Assembly: GCA_934271275.1 (NCBI GenBank)
Contig: CAKQRD010000005.1
Span: 62,001 to 126,000 of the forward strand
DNA length: 64,000 bases
Reading direction: 5' to 3'
From: an uncultured Clostridia bacterium
GTDB lineage: Bacteria > Bacillota > Clostridia > Christensenellales > Borkfalkiaceae
The position numbers were made by a program, and so were the translations under genes. The notes beneath the pieces are model-generated. The model was given only the letters and a program-made list of their open reading frames with translations, was not told where the DNA came from and ran no database searches. The first letter of the stretch is position 1. The number at the start of each line of letters is the position of its first letter. This document shows positions 43,115 through 52,270 of this stretch, in pieces.

Positions 43115-45636
43115 ATCTTTCTTTTTCCACCAACGGTTGGAACGTTTCTTTTAAGGAGATTGTTTCTCTGCTTAAAGAAAATAAAATCAGCGGGCTTGAA
43201 ATTCATAATCCCGCGGCGACGTGTTTTTTAAAAGAAAAACCTTTTGAAAAAGAAAATCTTTCAAAAACGCGTAAAATGCTTTTTGAAAACGGCGTTTTTA
43301 TAAGCTGTATAGACGTTACCGCAAACTTTGCGGCGGCAAACGCGGAAGAAGAAGCGGTTAAAGAAACGGAAAGTGCGATAGAGCTTGCGTTTGCCCTCAA
43401 TTCTTCTTACGTCAGAGTCCGCGCGTACGACGAGGGACTTGGCGAAAGTTCGGAAATCGTTTGCGAAAGACTTGAAAAAATTCTCCCCGCGCTCGTTAAA
43501 AAGGCGGAGAAGAAAAAAGTTACCGTGCTCGTGGAGTCTACGGGATATTTTGCCGATACCGAAAAACTTGCGGAATTTCTCGGCGGGTTTGCGAGCGATA
43601 ATCTTTCCGCCCTTTGGGATATAGACAAAACGATACGCATTGCGGGCGAACGTGCGGAAACGACGGTAAAAAATCTCGGCAAAAATATTAAGCATATTCA
43701 TATAAAAGACAGTTTATACGAAAACGGAGAAGAAGAATACTGCCTTTTGGGAGAGGGTGACTTGCCGCTTCAAAGCGTGTTCGACAGTTTGCGCTCGGTA
43801 AATTACGAGGGGTATTTGTCGCTTGAACTTAAAGAGAATCAGCTCGGCACGCTGGGACTTCTGGATATAGTTCTTCCGCAGTTTGCGGGGTACGCTTCTG
43901 CGTTTGAAAGCGTTCCGTCGTGGCAAAACAAGCTGTACGACAACAAGAGCGGCACGGGCAAGTTTATCTGGAAGAAAGAGCAGCTTATAGAGCGCACTTT
44001 TCCCGAAGTATTAAACAGAGTAGCGGAAGAATTTCCCGATCAGATAGCGTTTAAGTTTACGACTCTCGATTATACGAGAACGTACGCGGAGTTTAAGGAC
44101 GAGGTTGACGAAGCGGCGCGCGCGCTTATGGCGATAGGCGTTAAGGCGGGCGACCACGTTGCGGTGTGGGCTACGAATATTCCCGAATGGTACTTAACGT
44201 TCTGGGCTACGACGAAGATAGGCGCGGTTCTCGTCACGATGAATACCGCTTATAAAATTCACGAGGCGGAATATCTTTTAAAGCAATCCGATACGCATAC
44301 GCTCGTAATGATAAAGTCTTACAGAGATTCGGAGTATGCGGAGATTATAAACGAGCTGTGTCCCGAACTTAAAACGCTTAAAAAGGGCGAGCCGATGCAC
44401 GCGAAACGCCTTCCGTTTTTAAGGAACGTCGTAACGGTAGGCTTCGAGCAGGCGGGATCTTTAACCTTCCGCGAGATGATGGAAAAGGCTAAAACCGTTT
44501 CGCAGGCGGAACTCGATATACGCGCCAACGCGGTAGGGGTAAACGACGTTTGCAATATGCAGTATACTTCGGGAACGACGGGTTTTCCGAAAGGCGTTAT
44601 GCTCACGCACTATAACGTGGTTAATAACGGCAAGTGTATAGGCGACAGAATGGACTTGTCCACCGCGGACAGAATGATGATACAAGTGCCTATGTTCCAT
44701 TGTTTCGGAATGGTGCTTGCAATGACCGCGGCAATGACGCACGGCGCGACGGTTTGTCCGCTTCCGTACTACTCTCCGAAGCACGCGCTTGCGTGTATCA
44801 ATCAGGAACGCATAACGTGTTTTCACGGCGTTCCCACGATGTTTATAGGCATGCTTGCTCACCCCGACTTCGCAAAAACCGATTTTTCGTGTATGCGAAC
44901 GGGCATTATGGCGGGGAGTCCTTGTCCCGTATCCGTTATGCAGGAAGTTCTCGATAAAATGAACATGAAAGAGATAACGATCGTATACGGACAGACGGAG
45001 GCTTCGCCGGGGTGTACGATGTCGAGTACGGACGACCCGATAGACGTAAGAGTAAATACCGTAGGCAGAAGTTTGCCGAATATCGAATGCAGAATAGTAG
45101 ATCCCGAAACGAACGAAGAACTGCCCGTAAATACGGTGGGAGAGTTCGTGGCGAGGGGATATAACCTGATGAAAGGTTATTATAAAATGCCTTCCGCAAC
45201 GGCGGCGGCAATCGACAAAGAAGGCTGGTTGCATACGGGCGACCTTGCGGTGAAGCTTCCCGACGGGAACTATCGTATTACGGGCAGACTGAAAGATATG
45301 ATAATACGCGGCGGAGAAAATCTTTACCCCAAAGAGATCGAGGACTTTTTGTACACTAATCCGAAGGTTAAGGACGTGCAGGTCGTCGGCGTTCCCGACG
45401 AAAAGTACGGAGAAGAAGCTTACGCGTTCGTTATCGTCAAAGAGGGCGAAACGCTTACGGAAACGGAACTTCGCGGTTATTGCGTTCAGAATATCGCAAA
45501 ACACAAAGTCCCGCGGTATTTCGATTTTACGGAGTCGTTCCCGATGAACGCGGCGGGAAAAATTCTTAAATACAAAATGCGCGAAGACGCGGCGGAAAAA
45601 ATCAAATCGGGACGTTTTGCTCCCGCTAAAAAGTAA
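43111..45636 (+). CDS. Fusion: sugar-phosphate-isomerase-like TIM barrel + AMP-forming acyl-CoA synthetase
   Basis: An 841-residue two-domain protein. Residues ~1-265 are a xylose-isomerase-like (AP endonuclease 2) barrel: LEIHNPAA, VLVESTGYFADTEKLAEFLG, LSALWDIDKT, IKHIHIKDS, GYLSLEL. Residues ~290-841 are an ANL-superfamily acyl-CoA synthetase with YTSGTTGFPKG (~483-493), VYGQTEASPG (~628-637), GWLHTGDLAV (~706-715) and the C-terminal Lys motif NAAGKILKYKMRE (~812-824). The synthetase closely fits the medium- or branched-chain fatty acid type. The start is GTG 43111, overlapping the LeuA-like stop. The order fits activation of a fatty acid feeding VorDBAC. The role of the barrel is unknown; no frameshift is seen, so the fusion looks genuine. 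Confidence 0.85.
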   Translation: MNLSFSTNGWNVSFKEIVSLLKENKISGLEIHNPAATCFLKEKPFEKENLSKTRKMLFENGVFISCIDVTANFAAANAEEEAVKETESAIELAFALNSSYVRVRAYDEGLGESSEIVCERLEKILPALVKKAEKKKVTVLVESTGYFADTEKLAEFLGGFASDNLSALWDIDKTIRIAGERAETTVKNLGKNIKHIHIKDSLYENGEEEYCLLGEGDLPLQSVFDSLRSVNYEGYLSLELKENQLGTLGLLDIVLPQFAGYASAFESVPSWQNKLYDNKSGTGKFIWKKEQLIERTFPEVLNRVAEEFPDQIAFKFTTLDYTRTYAEFKDEVDEAARALMAIGVKAGDHVAVWATNIPEWYLTFWATTKIGAVLVTMNTAYKIHEAEYLLKQSDTHTLVMIKSYRDSEYAEIINELCPELKTLKKGEPMHAKRLPFLRNVVTVGFEQAGSLTFREMMEKAKTVSQAELDIRANAVGVNDVCNMQYTSGTTGFPKGVMLTHYNVVNNGKCIGDRMDLSTADRMMIQVPMFHCFGMVLAMTAAMTHGATVCPLPYYSPKHALACINQERITCFHGVPTMFIGMLAHPDFAKTDFSCMRTGIMAGSPCPVSVMQEVLDKMNMKEITIVYGQTEASPGCTMSSTDDPIDVRVNTVGRSLPNIECRIVDPETNEELPVNTVGEFVARGYNLMKGYYKMPSATAAAIDKEGWLHTGDLAVKLPDGNYRITGRLKDMIIRGGENLYPKEIEDFLYTNPKVKDVQVVGVPDEKYGEEAYAFVIVKEGETLTETELRGYCVQNIAKHKVPRYFDFTESFPMNAAGKILKYKMREDAAEKIKSGRFAPAKK

Positions 45637-45648
45637 AGGAGAACGGTT

Positions 45649-46713
45649 ATGAATATAAAGATTGAAAAAGTAAAAACGTTAAAAGAAAAACCCGACGGAA
45701 AGGCACTCGGCTTCGGCAAGTACTTTACCGACCATATGTTCGTTATGGACTGGTCTGCGGACGGCGGCTGGCACGACGCGAGAATCGTGCCGTTCGGGTA
45801 TATTCCCATTCACCCCGCGTCGACGGTGCTGCATTACGGCGCGGAGATTTTCGAGGGAATGAAAGCGTATAAAACCTCCGAAGGGTACAGCGTTTTCCGT
45901 CCGTTCGAGAACGCGAAACGCTTTAATAATTCCGCGGAAAGAATGTGCCTTCCGCAAATTCCGGAAGAGGATTTCGTGAAAGCGATTACCGAACTTATAA
46001 ATATCGATTACGAGTGGATACCGAAGGCGGAAGGTTCTTCGTTATATATTCGTCCGTTCGAGTTCGGCAACGACGAATCTTTGGGGGTGCATGCGGTGCA
46101 TCACGCAACTTTCGTGATAATTCTTTCGCCCGTGGGAAGCTATTACGCGGAAGGACTTAACCCCGTTAAAATAACGATAGAAAGCGAAGACGTGAGAGCT
46201 GTGCGCGGCGGCACGGGTTATGCGAAGTGCGGCGGCAACTACGCGGCAAGTATGCGCGCGGGACAGCGTGCGGAGGAAAAGGGTTTTACGCAGGTGCTTT
46301 GGCTGGACGGCGTAGAGAGAAAGTATATAGAAGAAGTGGGCGCGATGAACGTTATGTTCGAGATAGGCGACGAAATCGTTACGCCCAAACTCACGGGGTC
46401 CGTTCTCCCCGGCATCACGCGTAAGTCCTGTATAGAAATACTAAAAGACTGGGGGTATACCGTAAACGAAAGGCTGCTTTCGGTGGACGAGCTTATAGCG
46501 GCGGCGGAAAGCGGCAATCTTAAAGAGGCGTGGGGAACGGGTACGGCGGCGGTCGTTTCTCCGATAGGACACCTTTGCTATCGCGATAAAGATCATATCG
46601 TTTCCGGGAACAAAATCGGCGCGCTTACGCAAAGACTTTACGACGAGCTTACGGGGATACAATGGGGCAAAAAAGAGGACAAGCGCGGCTGGTGCTATAA
46701 GGTGAAAGTCTGA
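45649..46713 (+). CDS. ilvE: Branched-chain amino acid aminotransferase
   Basis: IlvE exchanges the amino group between glutamate and 2-oxoisocaproate, 2-oxoisovalerate or 3-methyl-2-oxovalerate. It is a class IV PLP enzyme of 354 residues; K193 in GGTGYAKCGGNYAAS is the PLP lysine. IHPASTVLHYGAEIFEGMKA (~54-73) and LYIRPFEFGNDESLGV (~132-147) are the usual blocks of the longer BCAT-II-like form. AAAGGAGA precedes the ATG, 12 bases after the fusion gene. Downstream it shares one base with the ATPase gene. It is the link between the 2-oxoacids of VorDBAC and amino acids. Confidence 0.95.
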   Translation: MNIKIEKVKTLKEKPDGKALGFGKYFTDHMFVMDWSADGGWHDARIVPFGYIPIHPASTVLHYGAEIFEGMKAYKTSEGYSVFRPFENAKRFNNSAERMCLPQIPEEDFVKAITELINIDYEWIPKAEGSSLYIRPFEFGNDESLGVHAVHHATFVIILSPVGSYYAEGLNPVKITIESEDVRAVRGGTGYAKCGGNYAASMRAGQRAEEKGFTQVLWLDGVERKYIEEVGAMNVMFEIGDEIVTPKLTGSVLPGITRKSCIEILKDWGYTVNERLLSVDELIAAAESGNLKEAWGTGTAAVVSPIGHLCYRDKDHIVSGNKIGALTQRLYDELTGIQWGKKEDKRGWCYKVKV

Positions 46714-47381
46714 TGTTCGATAAACGGGTAACGCTGTTTATGGGGCATTACGGTAGCGGAAAGACTTTTGTTTCGGTCAACTACGCGCTCGCCTTAAAAA
46801 AACTCGGTAAAAAAGTGAGCGTATACGACCTCGATATCGTAAATCCGTATTTCCGTACGGTAGACGCGGAAAAAACGCTTAAATCGGCGGGGATAAACCT
46901 TGTCGTTTCGCCTTATGCGGAAACTAACGTAGATATACCCGCCATGAATCCCGAAAGCTACCGAATGACGGACGATAAGGAAGAGTTTGCGGTGGTAGAC
47001 GTCGGCGGGGACGACAGAGGCGCGCTCGCGCTCGGAAGATTTTCGGATAAGCTGAAAGAAGAAAACGATTACGACGCGCTTTTCGTTCTTAATCCGTTCC
47101 GTCCCGAAACGAGAGATATCCTCGGTGCGTACGAAATGTTTACGGAAATCGAAAAGACTTCCCGCATTCCGTTTACCGGGATAGTAAACAACGCTAATTT
47201 AGGCGAACAGACTACCGAAGCCGATATATTAAAAGGCTTGAAATTCGCGGAAGAGTTTTCGCAAAAGACGGGAATTTTGGTAAAATTCACCGCGGTAAGA
47301 AAAGACTTTTTGACCGAAAACTTAAAAAAACTTAAAAACGTGCTTGAAATAGAACCCGTAAAATACGGAAACTGGATATAA
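46713..47381 (+). CDS. MinD/CobQ-like P-loop ATPase
   Basis: A 222-residue cytosolic ATPase. Walker A is GHYGSGKT (11-18), followed by DLDIVNPYFRT (~46-56), where the second strand Asp and 'NPYFR' motif are typical, and VDVGGDD (~97-103) as Walker B. It lacks a DNA-binding domain, so it is not a partition protein of the usual sort. Close relatives are found near 2-oxoacid:ferredoxin oxidoreductase genes in clostridia; a role in maturation or cluster loading of the complex is a guess. ATG shares one base with the ilvE stop; vorD follows after 25 bases. Confidence 0.75.
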   Translation: MFDKRVTLFMGHYGSGKTFVSVNYALALKKLGKKVSVYDLDIVNPYFRTVDAEKTLKSAGINLVVSPYAETNVDIPAMNPESYRMTDDKEEFAVVDVGGDDRGALALGRFSDKLKEENDYDALFVLNPFRPETRDILGAYEMFTEIEKTSRIPFTGIVNNANLGEQTTEADILKGLKFAEEFSQKTGILVKFTAVRKDFLTENLKKLKNVLEIEPVKYGNWI

Positions 47382-47406
47382 CTGTATATAAAGGAGAAAA
47401 AACGTA

Positions 47407-47613
47407 ATGGCTAAAATTACTTTTGACGAAGAACGTTGCAAGGGTTGCGGACTGTGCGAAACGGTTTGCCCCAAACATATCGTTTCGCTCGAAAAAGAAA
47501 GAATAAATCAGAAGGGTTATCACCCCGCGGGCGTGACGGACGCGGGCGCGTGCATAGGTTGCGCGTTTTGCGCCACGATTTGTCCCGACGCGGTGATAAC
47601 GGTAGAGAGGTAA
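47407..47613 (+). CDS. vorD: 2-oxoacid:ferredoxin oxidoreductase, ferredoxin-like delta subunit
   Basis: A 68-residue protein with two [4Fe-4S] motifs, CKGCGLCETVCP (13-24) and CIGCAFCATICP (49-60), and no other domain. It carries electrons between the TPP site and external ferredoxin. It is the first of four consecutive subunit genes (D, B, A, C), with AAAGGAG before the ATG and 3 bases to vorB. The length and spacing of motifs fit the delta subunit of Kor/Vor complexes. Confidence 0.92.
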   Translation: MAKITFDEERCKGCGLCETVCPKHIVSLEKERINQKGYHPAGVTDAGACIGCAFCATICPDAVITVER

Positions 47614-47616
47614 ATT

Positions 47617-48687
47617 ATGTCCGAAAAAGTTTTGATGAAAGGAAACGAAGCGCTTGCCGAAGCCGCTATAAAGGCGGGGTGCAGACACTATTTCGGTTAT
47701 CCCATAACGCCGCAGACGGAAGTTGCCGCGTATATGGCGAAGCGTATGCCTAAAATAGGCGGCACTTTTTTGCAGGCGGAATCGGAAATCGCGGCGGTAA
47801 ATATGGTTATAGGCGCGGCTTCCTGCGGACTTCGCGCAATGACGAGCAGTTCAAGCCCCGGTATTTCGCTTAAAAGCGAAGGCATATCGTATATGGCGGG
47901 GTGCGATCTTCCCGCGGTTATCGTAAACGTACAGAGGGGCGGTCCGGGACTCGGCGGCATACAGCCTTCGCAGTCGGACTATTTTCAGGCGGTAAAGGGC
48001 GGCGGACACGGCGACTATCACCTTATAGTTTTAGCACCCGATTCCGTGCAGGAAATGTATTCTATGTGTTTTAAGGCGTTCGACCTTGCCGATAAATACA
48101 GAGTCCCCGCAATGATACTTGCCGACGGGACGCTCGGTCAGATGATGGAACCCGTAGAAATAGAGGAAGAAGCGGTTAAAGTTTACGAAAAGCCGTGGGC
48201 GACGACGGGTACGGGCAAACACGCGGGCAGAAATATAATAAACTCGCTGTCGCTTTCTCCCGCACAGCTCGAAGTGTGGAACAGAGAACGTTTTGCAAGA
48301 TACGCCGAAATAGAGAAAAACGAGCAGCTTGCAGAAGAGTTTATGACGGACGATGCGGAAATAGTTATCGTTGCTTTCGGCATAGTTGCAAGAATTGCTA
48401 AAAACGCTGTTAAGGAAGCGAGAAAGAAAGGCATTAAGGCGGGGCTTATCCGTCCTATAACGCTTTATCCTTTCCCCAAAAAATATCTTACCGCAGCGGC
48501 GGAAAAATGCAAGGCGTTTTTATCTGTCGAGCTTAATATGGGGCAAATGGCAGACGACGTTAAACTTTCGGTAAACTGCAAAAAGCCCGTATATTTCTAC
48601 GGCAGAACCGGCGGCGTGCTTATGCGCCCCGAAGAGATAGTCGATACTCTCGAAAAAATAGAAAAAGGAGAGGTAAAAGAATGGTAG
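47617..48687 (+). CDS. vorB: 3-methyl-2-oxobutanoate (2-ketoisovalerate):ferredoxin oxidoreductase, VorB subunit
   Basis: A 356-residue subunit with the pyrimidine-binding and transketolase C-terminal domains. MKGNEALAEAAIKAGCRHYFGYPITPQTE (start), TSSSSPGISLKSEGISYMAG-type loop (~88-105) and VNVQRGGPGLGGIQPSQSD (~110-128) are characteristic of VorB. The complex interconverts branched-chain 2-oxoacids plus CoA with branched acyl-CoA, CO2 and reduced ferredoxin. Close homologues include 2-oxoglutarate (KorA) enzymes, so specificity is inferred from ilvE, the T-box and the acyl-CoA synthetases. It overlaps vorA by 7 bases. Confidence 0.88.
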   Translation: MSEKVLMKGNEALAEAAIKAGCRHYFGYPITPQTEVAAYMAKRMPKIGGTFLQAESEIAAVNMVIGAASCGLRAMTSSSSPGISLKSEGISYMAGCDLPAVIVNVQRGGPGLGGIQPSQSDYFQAVKGGGHGDYHLIVLAPDSVQEMYSMCFKAFDLADKYRVPAMILADGTLGQMMEPVEIEEEAVKVYEKPWATTGTGKHAGRNIINSLSLSPAQLEVWNRERFARYAEIEKNEQLAEEFMTDDAEIVIVAFGIVARIAKNAVKEARKKGIKAGLIRPITLYPFPKKYLTAAAEKCKAFLSVELNMGQMADDVKLSVNCKKPVYFYGRTGGVLMRPEEIVDTLEKIEKGEVKEW

Positions 48688-49427
48688 TATTCAAAAAGAC
48701 GAAAGGTCTTACCGATAATCCGCTTCATTATTGTCCCGGCTGTACGCACGGAATAATTCACAGGCTCGTTGCCGAATCCCTGGAAGAACTCGGCGTGTTG
48801 GAAAGAACCGTCGGGGTGGCGAGCGTCGGTTGTTCGGTATTTTCTTATAACTATTTCAACTGCGATATGATTCAGGCGGCGCACGGCAGAGCTCCCGCGG
48901 TTGCGACGGGTGCAAAACGCGCCAACCCGAACAATATAGTTTTCACCTATCAGGGAGACGGCGACCTTGCCGCGATAGGCACGGCGGAAACGGTACATTC
49001 CGCCGCAAGGAACGAGAATATTACGGTAATATTCGTCAACAACGCGATATACGGAATGACCGGCGGACAGATGGCGCCTACCACGCTTCCGAATCAGATT
49101 ACTCAGACTTCTCCGTACGGAAGAGACGTGACCGTCGTCGGGTATCCCGTTAAAGTTTGCGAAATGCTTAAAGAAATAGACGGGGCGTCCTACGTGGAAC
49201 GCGTTGCGGTCAATAACGTAAAAAATATAACGAACGCGAAAAAGGCTATAAAACACGCGTTTCAAAATCAGATAGAGGGCAAAGGTTTTTCTCTAGTGGA
49301 AGTGCTGTCTACCTGTCCCACGAACTGGGGGCTTTCTCCCAAAGACGCGATAAAATGGCTTGGAGATAATATGGAAACTTATTATCCGCTCGGCGTTTAC
49401 AAGGACAAATACAAGGAGGACAAATAA
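48681..49427 (+). CDS. vorA: 2-oxoacid:ferredoxin oxidoreductase, TPP-binding subunit (VorA)
   Basis: A 248-residue subunit that holds thiamine diphosphate. The TPP motif runs from GDGD (92-95) to N120-N121 in [16 protein letters not shown]18 and C21 (YCPGCTHG) are the conserved N-terminal pair, with C51 in VGCSVF and C61. The start ATG 48681 lies inside the end of vorB and the stop directly touches the vorC ATG. Together with D, B and C it forms a complete four-subunit complex. Confidence 0.92.
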   Translation: MVVFKKTKGLTDNPLHYCPGCTHGIIHRLVAESLEELGVLERTVGVASVGCSVFSYNYFNCDMIQAAHGRAPAVATGAKRANPNNIVFTYQGDGDLAAIGTAETVHSAARNENITVIFVNNAIYGMTGGQMAPTTLPNQITQTSPYGRDVTVVGYPVKVCEMLKEIDGASYVERVAVNNVKNITNAKKAIKHAFQNQIEGKGFSLVEVLSTCPTNWGLSPKDAIKWLGDNMETYYPLGVYKDKYKEDK

Positions 49428-49967
49428 ATGAGTACGACGAAAATACTCATTGCGGGCTTCGGCGGGCAAGGCGTGCTGTTTACGGGAAAGGCTCTCGCGT
49501 ACGCGGGGCTTAAAATCGGTAAAGAAGTGTCGTGGCTACCCTCGTACGGTCCGGAAATGCGCGGCGGCACGGCAAATTGCAGCGTCACCGTGGCGGACGA
49601 ACCGATAGGCTCTCCGATAGTCGATAAGCCGGACGTGCTTATCGCGATGAACCTTCCTTCGCTTGAAAAGTATATGGGCGAAACGGAAAAGGGCGGATAC
49701 GTTATATTCGACAGTTCGCTGATTATGCCGCAGGATACCGGAGACGAGGTTATCACCATCGGTATACCTGCGACAAAACTTGCAAGTGATAACGGACTCG
49801 AAGGACTTGCGAATATGATAATTCTGGGTAAGACTCTTAAAGAAACGGGGATACTTACTCTGGAACAGATAAAAAGCAGTCTATCGCAAATGATACCCGC
49901 AAAAAAAGCGGAACTTTTAGAAAAAAACGTTAAGGCGATAGAGTTAGGATATAATTATAAGGGGTGA
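49428..49967 (+). CDS. vorC: 2-oxoacid:ferredoxin oxidoreductase, gamma subunit (VorC)
   Basis: A 179-residue gamma subunit. [20 protein letters not shown] (7-26) is the nucleotide/CoA-side Gly-rich motif; [20 protein letters not shown] (~37-56) is the family hallmark. It starts at the base after the vorA stop. A purine-rich site (AAGGGG) just before its stop serves the next gene. Length is normal. Confidence 0.92.
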   Translation: MSTTKILIAGFGGQGVLFTGKALAYAGLKIGKEVSWLPSYGPEMRGGTANCSVTVADEPIGSPIVDKPDVLIAMNLPSLEKYMGETEKGGYVIFDSSLIMPQDTGDEVITIGIPATKLASDNGLEGLANMIILGKTLKETGILTLEQIKSSLSQMIPAKKAELLEKNVKAIELGYNYKG

Positions 49968-49972
49968 ATTTT

Positions 49973-50524
49973 ATGAAAGAACAATTGAAAGAAATGGGAC
50001 AGAGGCTTGCCGAACTTCGCGAAGTACACGAAATGTCGGCAAAAGAACTTGCGACGAAACTCGGGATAACCGAAGAGGAGTACGTCGCTTACGAGAACGG
50101 AGAAACGGATTTTTCGTTCAGCTTTATGTTCAACGTGGCAACGATATTCGGCGTGGACGTATTCAATTTACTTTCGGGAAATTCGCCTAAATTAAGCGAT
50201 TGTGCGGTAGTCAGAAGAGGTCACGAATTCTTTATCAAAAAAGAGGGCGCGTACGACTATAAGCATCTCGCTTACACTTTCAAGAATAAAAAAGCCGAAC
50301 CCTTCTTCGTGGAATGTATGCCGGGAGAAGAGGATATAGGAATGCACAGTCACACGGGGCAGGAATTTAATTTCGTGCTTTCGGGAAAAATGCTCTTTAA
50401 AATCGGGAACATCTCTTACGAACTGAATAAGGGCGACAGCGTGTATTTTAATTCGGGACTTTCGCACGGCATAAAAGTGCTTGGCGACAAACCCGTCAAA
50501 TTTCTTGCGGTGGTTATGAAATAA
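49973..50524 (+). CDS. XRE-cupin transcriptional regulator
   Basis: A 183-residue protein. An XRE helix-turn-helix (~10-65, LAELREVHEMSAKELATKLG then YVAYENGETD) is joined to a cupin barrel (~110-183, GMHSHTGQEFNFVLSGKMLF, then YFNSGLSHGI). Such regulators sense a small molecule in the cupin pocket. ATG 49973 is preferred over GTG 49964 because AAGGGG lies about 9 bases before it; the GTG would lie in the site itself. It sits between vorC and an acyl-CoA synthetase, a common arrangement in clostridia, so the likely ligand is an intermediate of this pathway. Confidence 0.85.
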   Translation: MKEQLKEMGQRLAELREVHEMSAKELATKLGITEEEYVAYENGETDFSFSFMFNVATIFGVDVFNLLSGNSPKLSDCAVVRRGHEFFIKKEGAYDYKHLAYTFKNKKAEPFFVECMPGEEDIGMHSHTGQEFNFVLSGKMLFKIGNISYELNKGDSVYFNSGLSHGIKVLGDKPVKFLAVVMK

Positions 50525-50556
50525 CGATTTACGCCTTTACAGTAAAAGGAGTAAAA

Positions 50557-52251
50557 ATGTCTACGATATACCAAAAATTCACGGGGAGAAGCAGGGACTC
50601 TTTTTCCGATCTTGCAGACGCCCGCGAAAATTTTAAATTAAGCTATTCAGAAGATTTTAACTTTGCATACGACGTTACGGACGTTCTCGCAAAAGAAAAA
50701 CCCGATAAACTCGCTATGCTTTGGCTTTCCGACAAAAAGGAAGAAAAACGCTTTACTTTCGCTGATATGAAGTTCTGGTCGGATAAAACCGCCAACTACC
50801 TGAAAAGTCAGGGCATAAACAAAGGCGACAGAGTTCTTCTCGTGCTTAAAAGAAGTTATCTGTTCTGGTTTTGTATGCTTGCCTTGCATAAAATCGGCGC
50901 AGTTCCGATACAGGCCACCAACATGCTCGTAGGTAAAGATTTTACCTATCGGTGCAATAAAGCGGGGGTGAAAGCCGTTATTTTAACGGGAGACGGAGAC
51001 GTGACCGAGCATTTTAACGCCGTAAAAGACGAGTGCAAAACCGTTTCGCTCCGTTTCGTGACGAAACATAAAGCCGCGGGCGAAGGGTGGATCGATTTCG
51101 AGAAAGGTCTTGAAAAAGCTTCGTCGGAATGGACAAGACCTACGGGAAAAGACGCCGTAAAAGCTAAAGATATGATGCTTATGGCGTTTTCTTCGGGTAC
51201 TACCGGCTATCCCAAAATGATAATGCACGATTTCACCTATCCTTTGGGGCATATCGTTACGGGAGTGTTCTGGCACAGAGTCGTTGACGGCGGTTTGCAT
51301 TTCACTATTTCGGACACCGGCTGGCTTAAATCGCTTTGGGGCAAATTTTACGGCGCGTGGTTCGGCGAATCCGCCGTTCTCGTATACGACTTCGATAAAT
51401 TCGACGGCGCGGATATCCTCGGCGTTCTGGAAAAGTACAAAGTAACAACTTTCTGCGTTCCGCCGACTATGTATCGGTTTATGTTGCAGTTCGACGTAAA
51501 AAGCTACGATCTTTCGTCGCTCGTTCATTGTTGTTCTGCGGGAGAAGCCCTTAACGCGGATATTTTCAACAACTGGAAAAAAAGCACGGGGCTGGAAATT
51601 TACGAGGGATTCGGTCAAACGGAAACGACGCTCTGTCTCGGAACGTTGTACGGCTTTTCAAAACCCGTTTCCGGATTCATAGGCAAACCCGTTCTCGGTT
51701 ACGAAGTTTTCGTTATCGGTGCGGACGGTAAAGAATGTCTTGCGGGCGAGGCGGGGGAAATTTGTATAAAAGCAACGCGGGAGAACAAGCCTTGCGGAGT
51801 GACTAACGGATACTATAACGACGAGGAGGCTACGGAATACGCGTGGCGCGGCGGATATTTTCATACGGGCGATACCGCTTACGTCGACGAATACGGTAAT
51901 TTTAAGTATATAGGCAGAAACGACGACGTTATAAAATCTTCCGGTTACCGCATAGGTCCGTTTGAGGTGGAAAGCGTTATGCTCGAACACCCCGCGGTTT
52001 TAGAAGTTGCCGTGACGGGCGTGCCTGACGAAAAGCGCGGCTTTAAGGTGAAAGCAACTGTCGTATTAAAAAGCGGGTACGAGCCGAGCGAAGAACTGAA
52101 AAAAGATTTGCAGGATTTCGTAAAAAGCAATACCGCTCCGTATAAGTATCCGAGGGTAGTCGAGTTTGTGGAGAGTCTGCCGAAAACGATAAGCGGAAAA
52201 ATCCGCCGAACGGAAATTCGTGAGAACGACTTGAAAAAGTACGGAAAATAA
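50557..52251 (+). CDS. AMP-forming acyl-CoA synthetase (medium/branched-chain type)
   Basis: A 564-residue ANL-superfamily enzyme: fatty acid + ATP + CoA to acyl-CoA + AMP + PPi. Phosphate loop FSSGTTGYPKMI (~211-222), YEGFGQTETT (~349-358), GYFHTGDTAYVDEYG (~429-443), GRNDDVIKSSGYRIGPFEVE (~449-468) and the C-terminal Lys region PKTISGKIRRTEIR (~544-557) are all intact. The SDTGWLKS segment (~249-256) is typical of medium-chain/aromatic acyl-CoA synthetases. It is the second synthetase in the operon, 32 bases after the regulator. AAAGGAG precedes the ATG. A strong terminator follows. Confidence 0.88.
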   Translation: MSTIYQKFTGRSRDSFSDLADARENFKLSYSEDFNFAYDVTDVLAKEKPDKLAMLWLSDKKEEKRFTFADMKFWSDKTANYLKSQGINKGDRVLLVLKRSYLFWFCMLALHKIGAVPIQATNMLVGKDFTYRCNKAGVKAVILTGDGDVTEHFNAVKDECKTVSLRFVTKHKAAGEGWIDFEKGLEKASSEWTRPTGKDAVKAKDMMLMAFSSGTTGYPKMIMHDFTYPLGHIVTGVFWHRVVDGGLHFTISDTGWLKSLWGKFYGAWFGESAVLVYDFDKFDGADILGVLEKYKVTTFCVPPTMYRFMLQFDVKSYDLSSLVHCCSAGEALNADIFNNWKKSTGLEIYEGFGQTETTLCLGTLYGFSKPVSGFIGKPVLGYEVFVIGADGKECLAGEAGEICIKATRENKPCGVTNGYYNDEEATEYAWRGGYFHTGDTAYVDEYGNFKYIGRNDDVIKSSGYRIGPFEVESVMLEHPAVLEVAVTGVPDEKRGFKVKATVVLKSGYEPSEELKKDLQDFVKSNTAPYKYPRVVEFVESLPKTISGKIRRTEIRENDLKKYGK

Positions 52252-52270
52252 AAACCGAAAAGCGTTTAAA

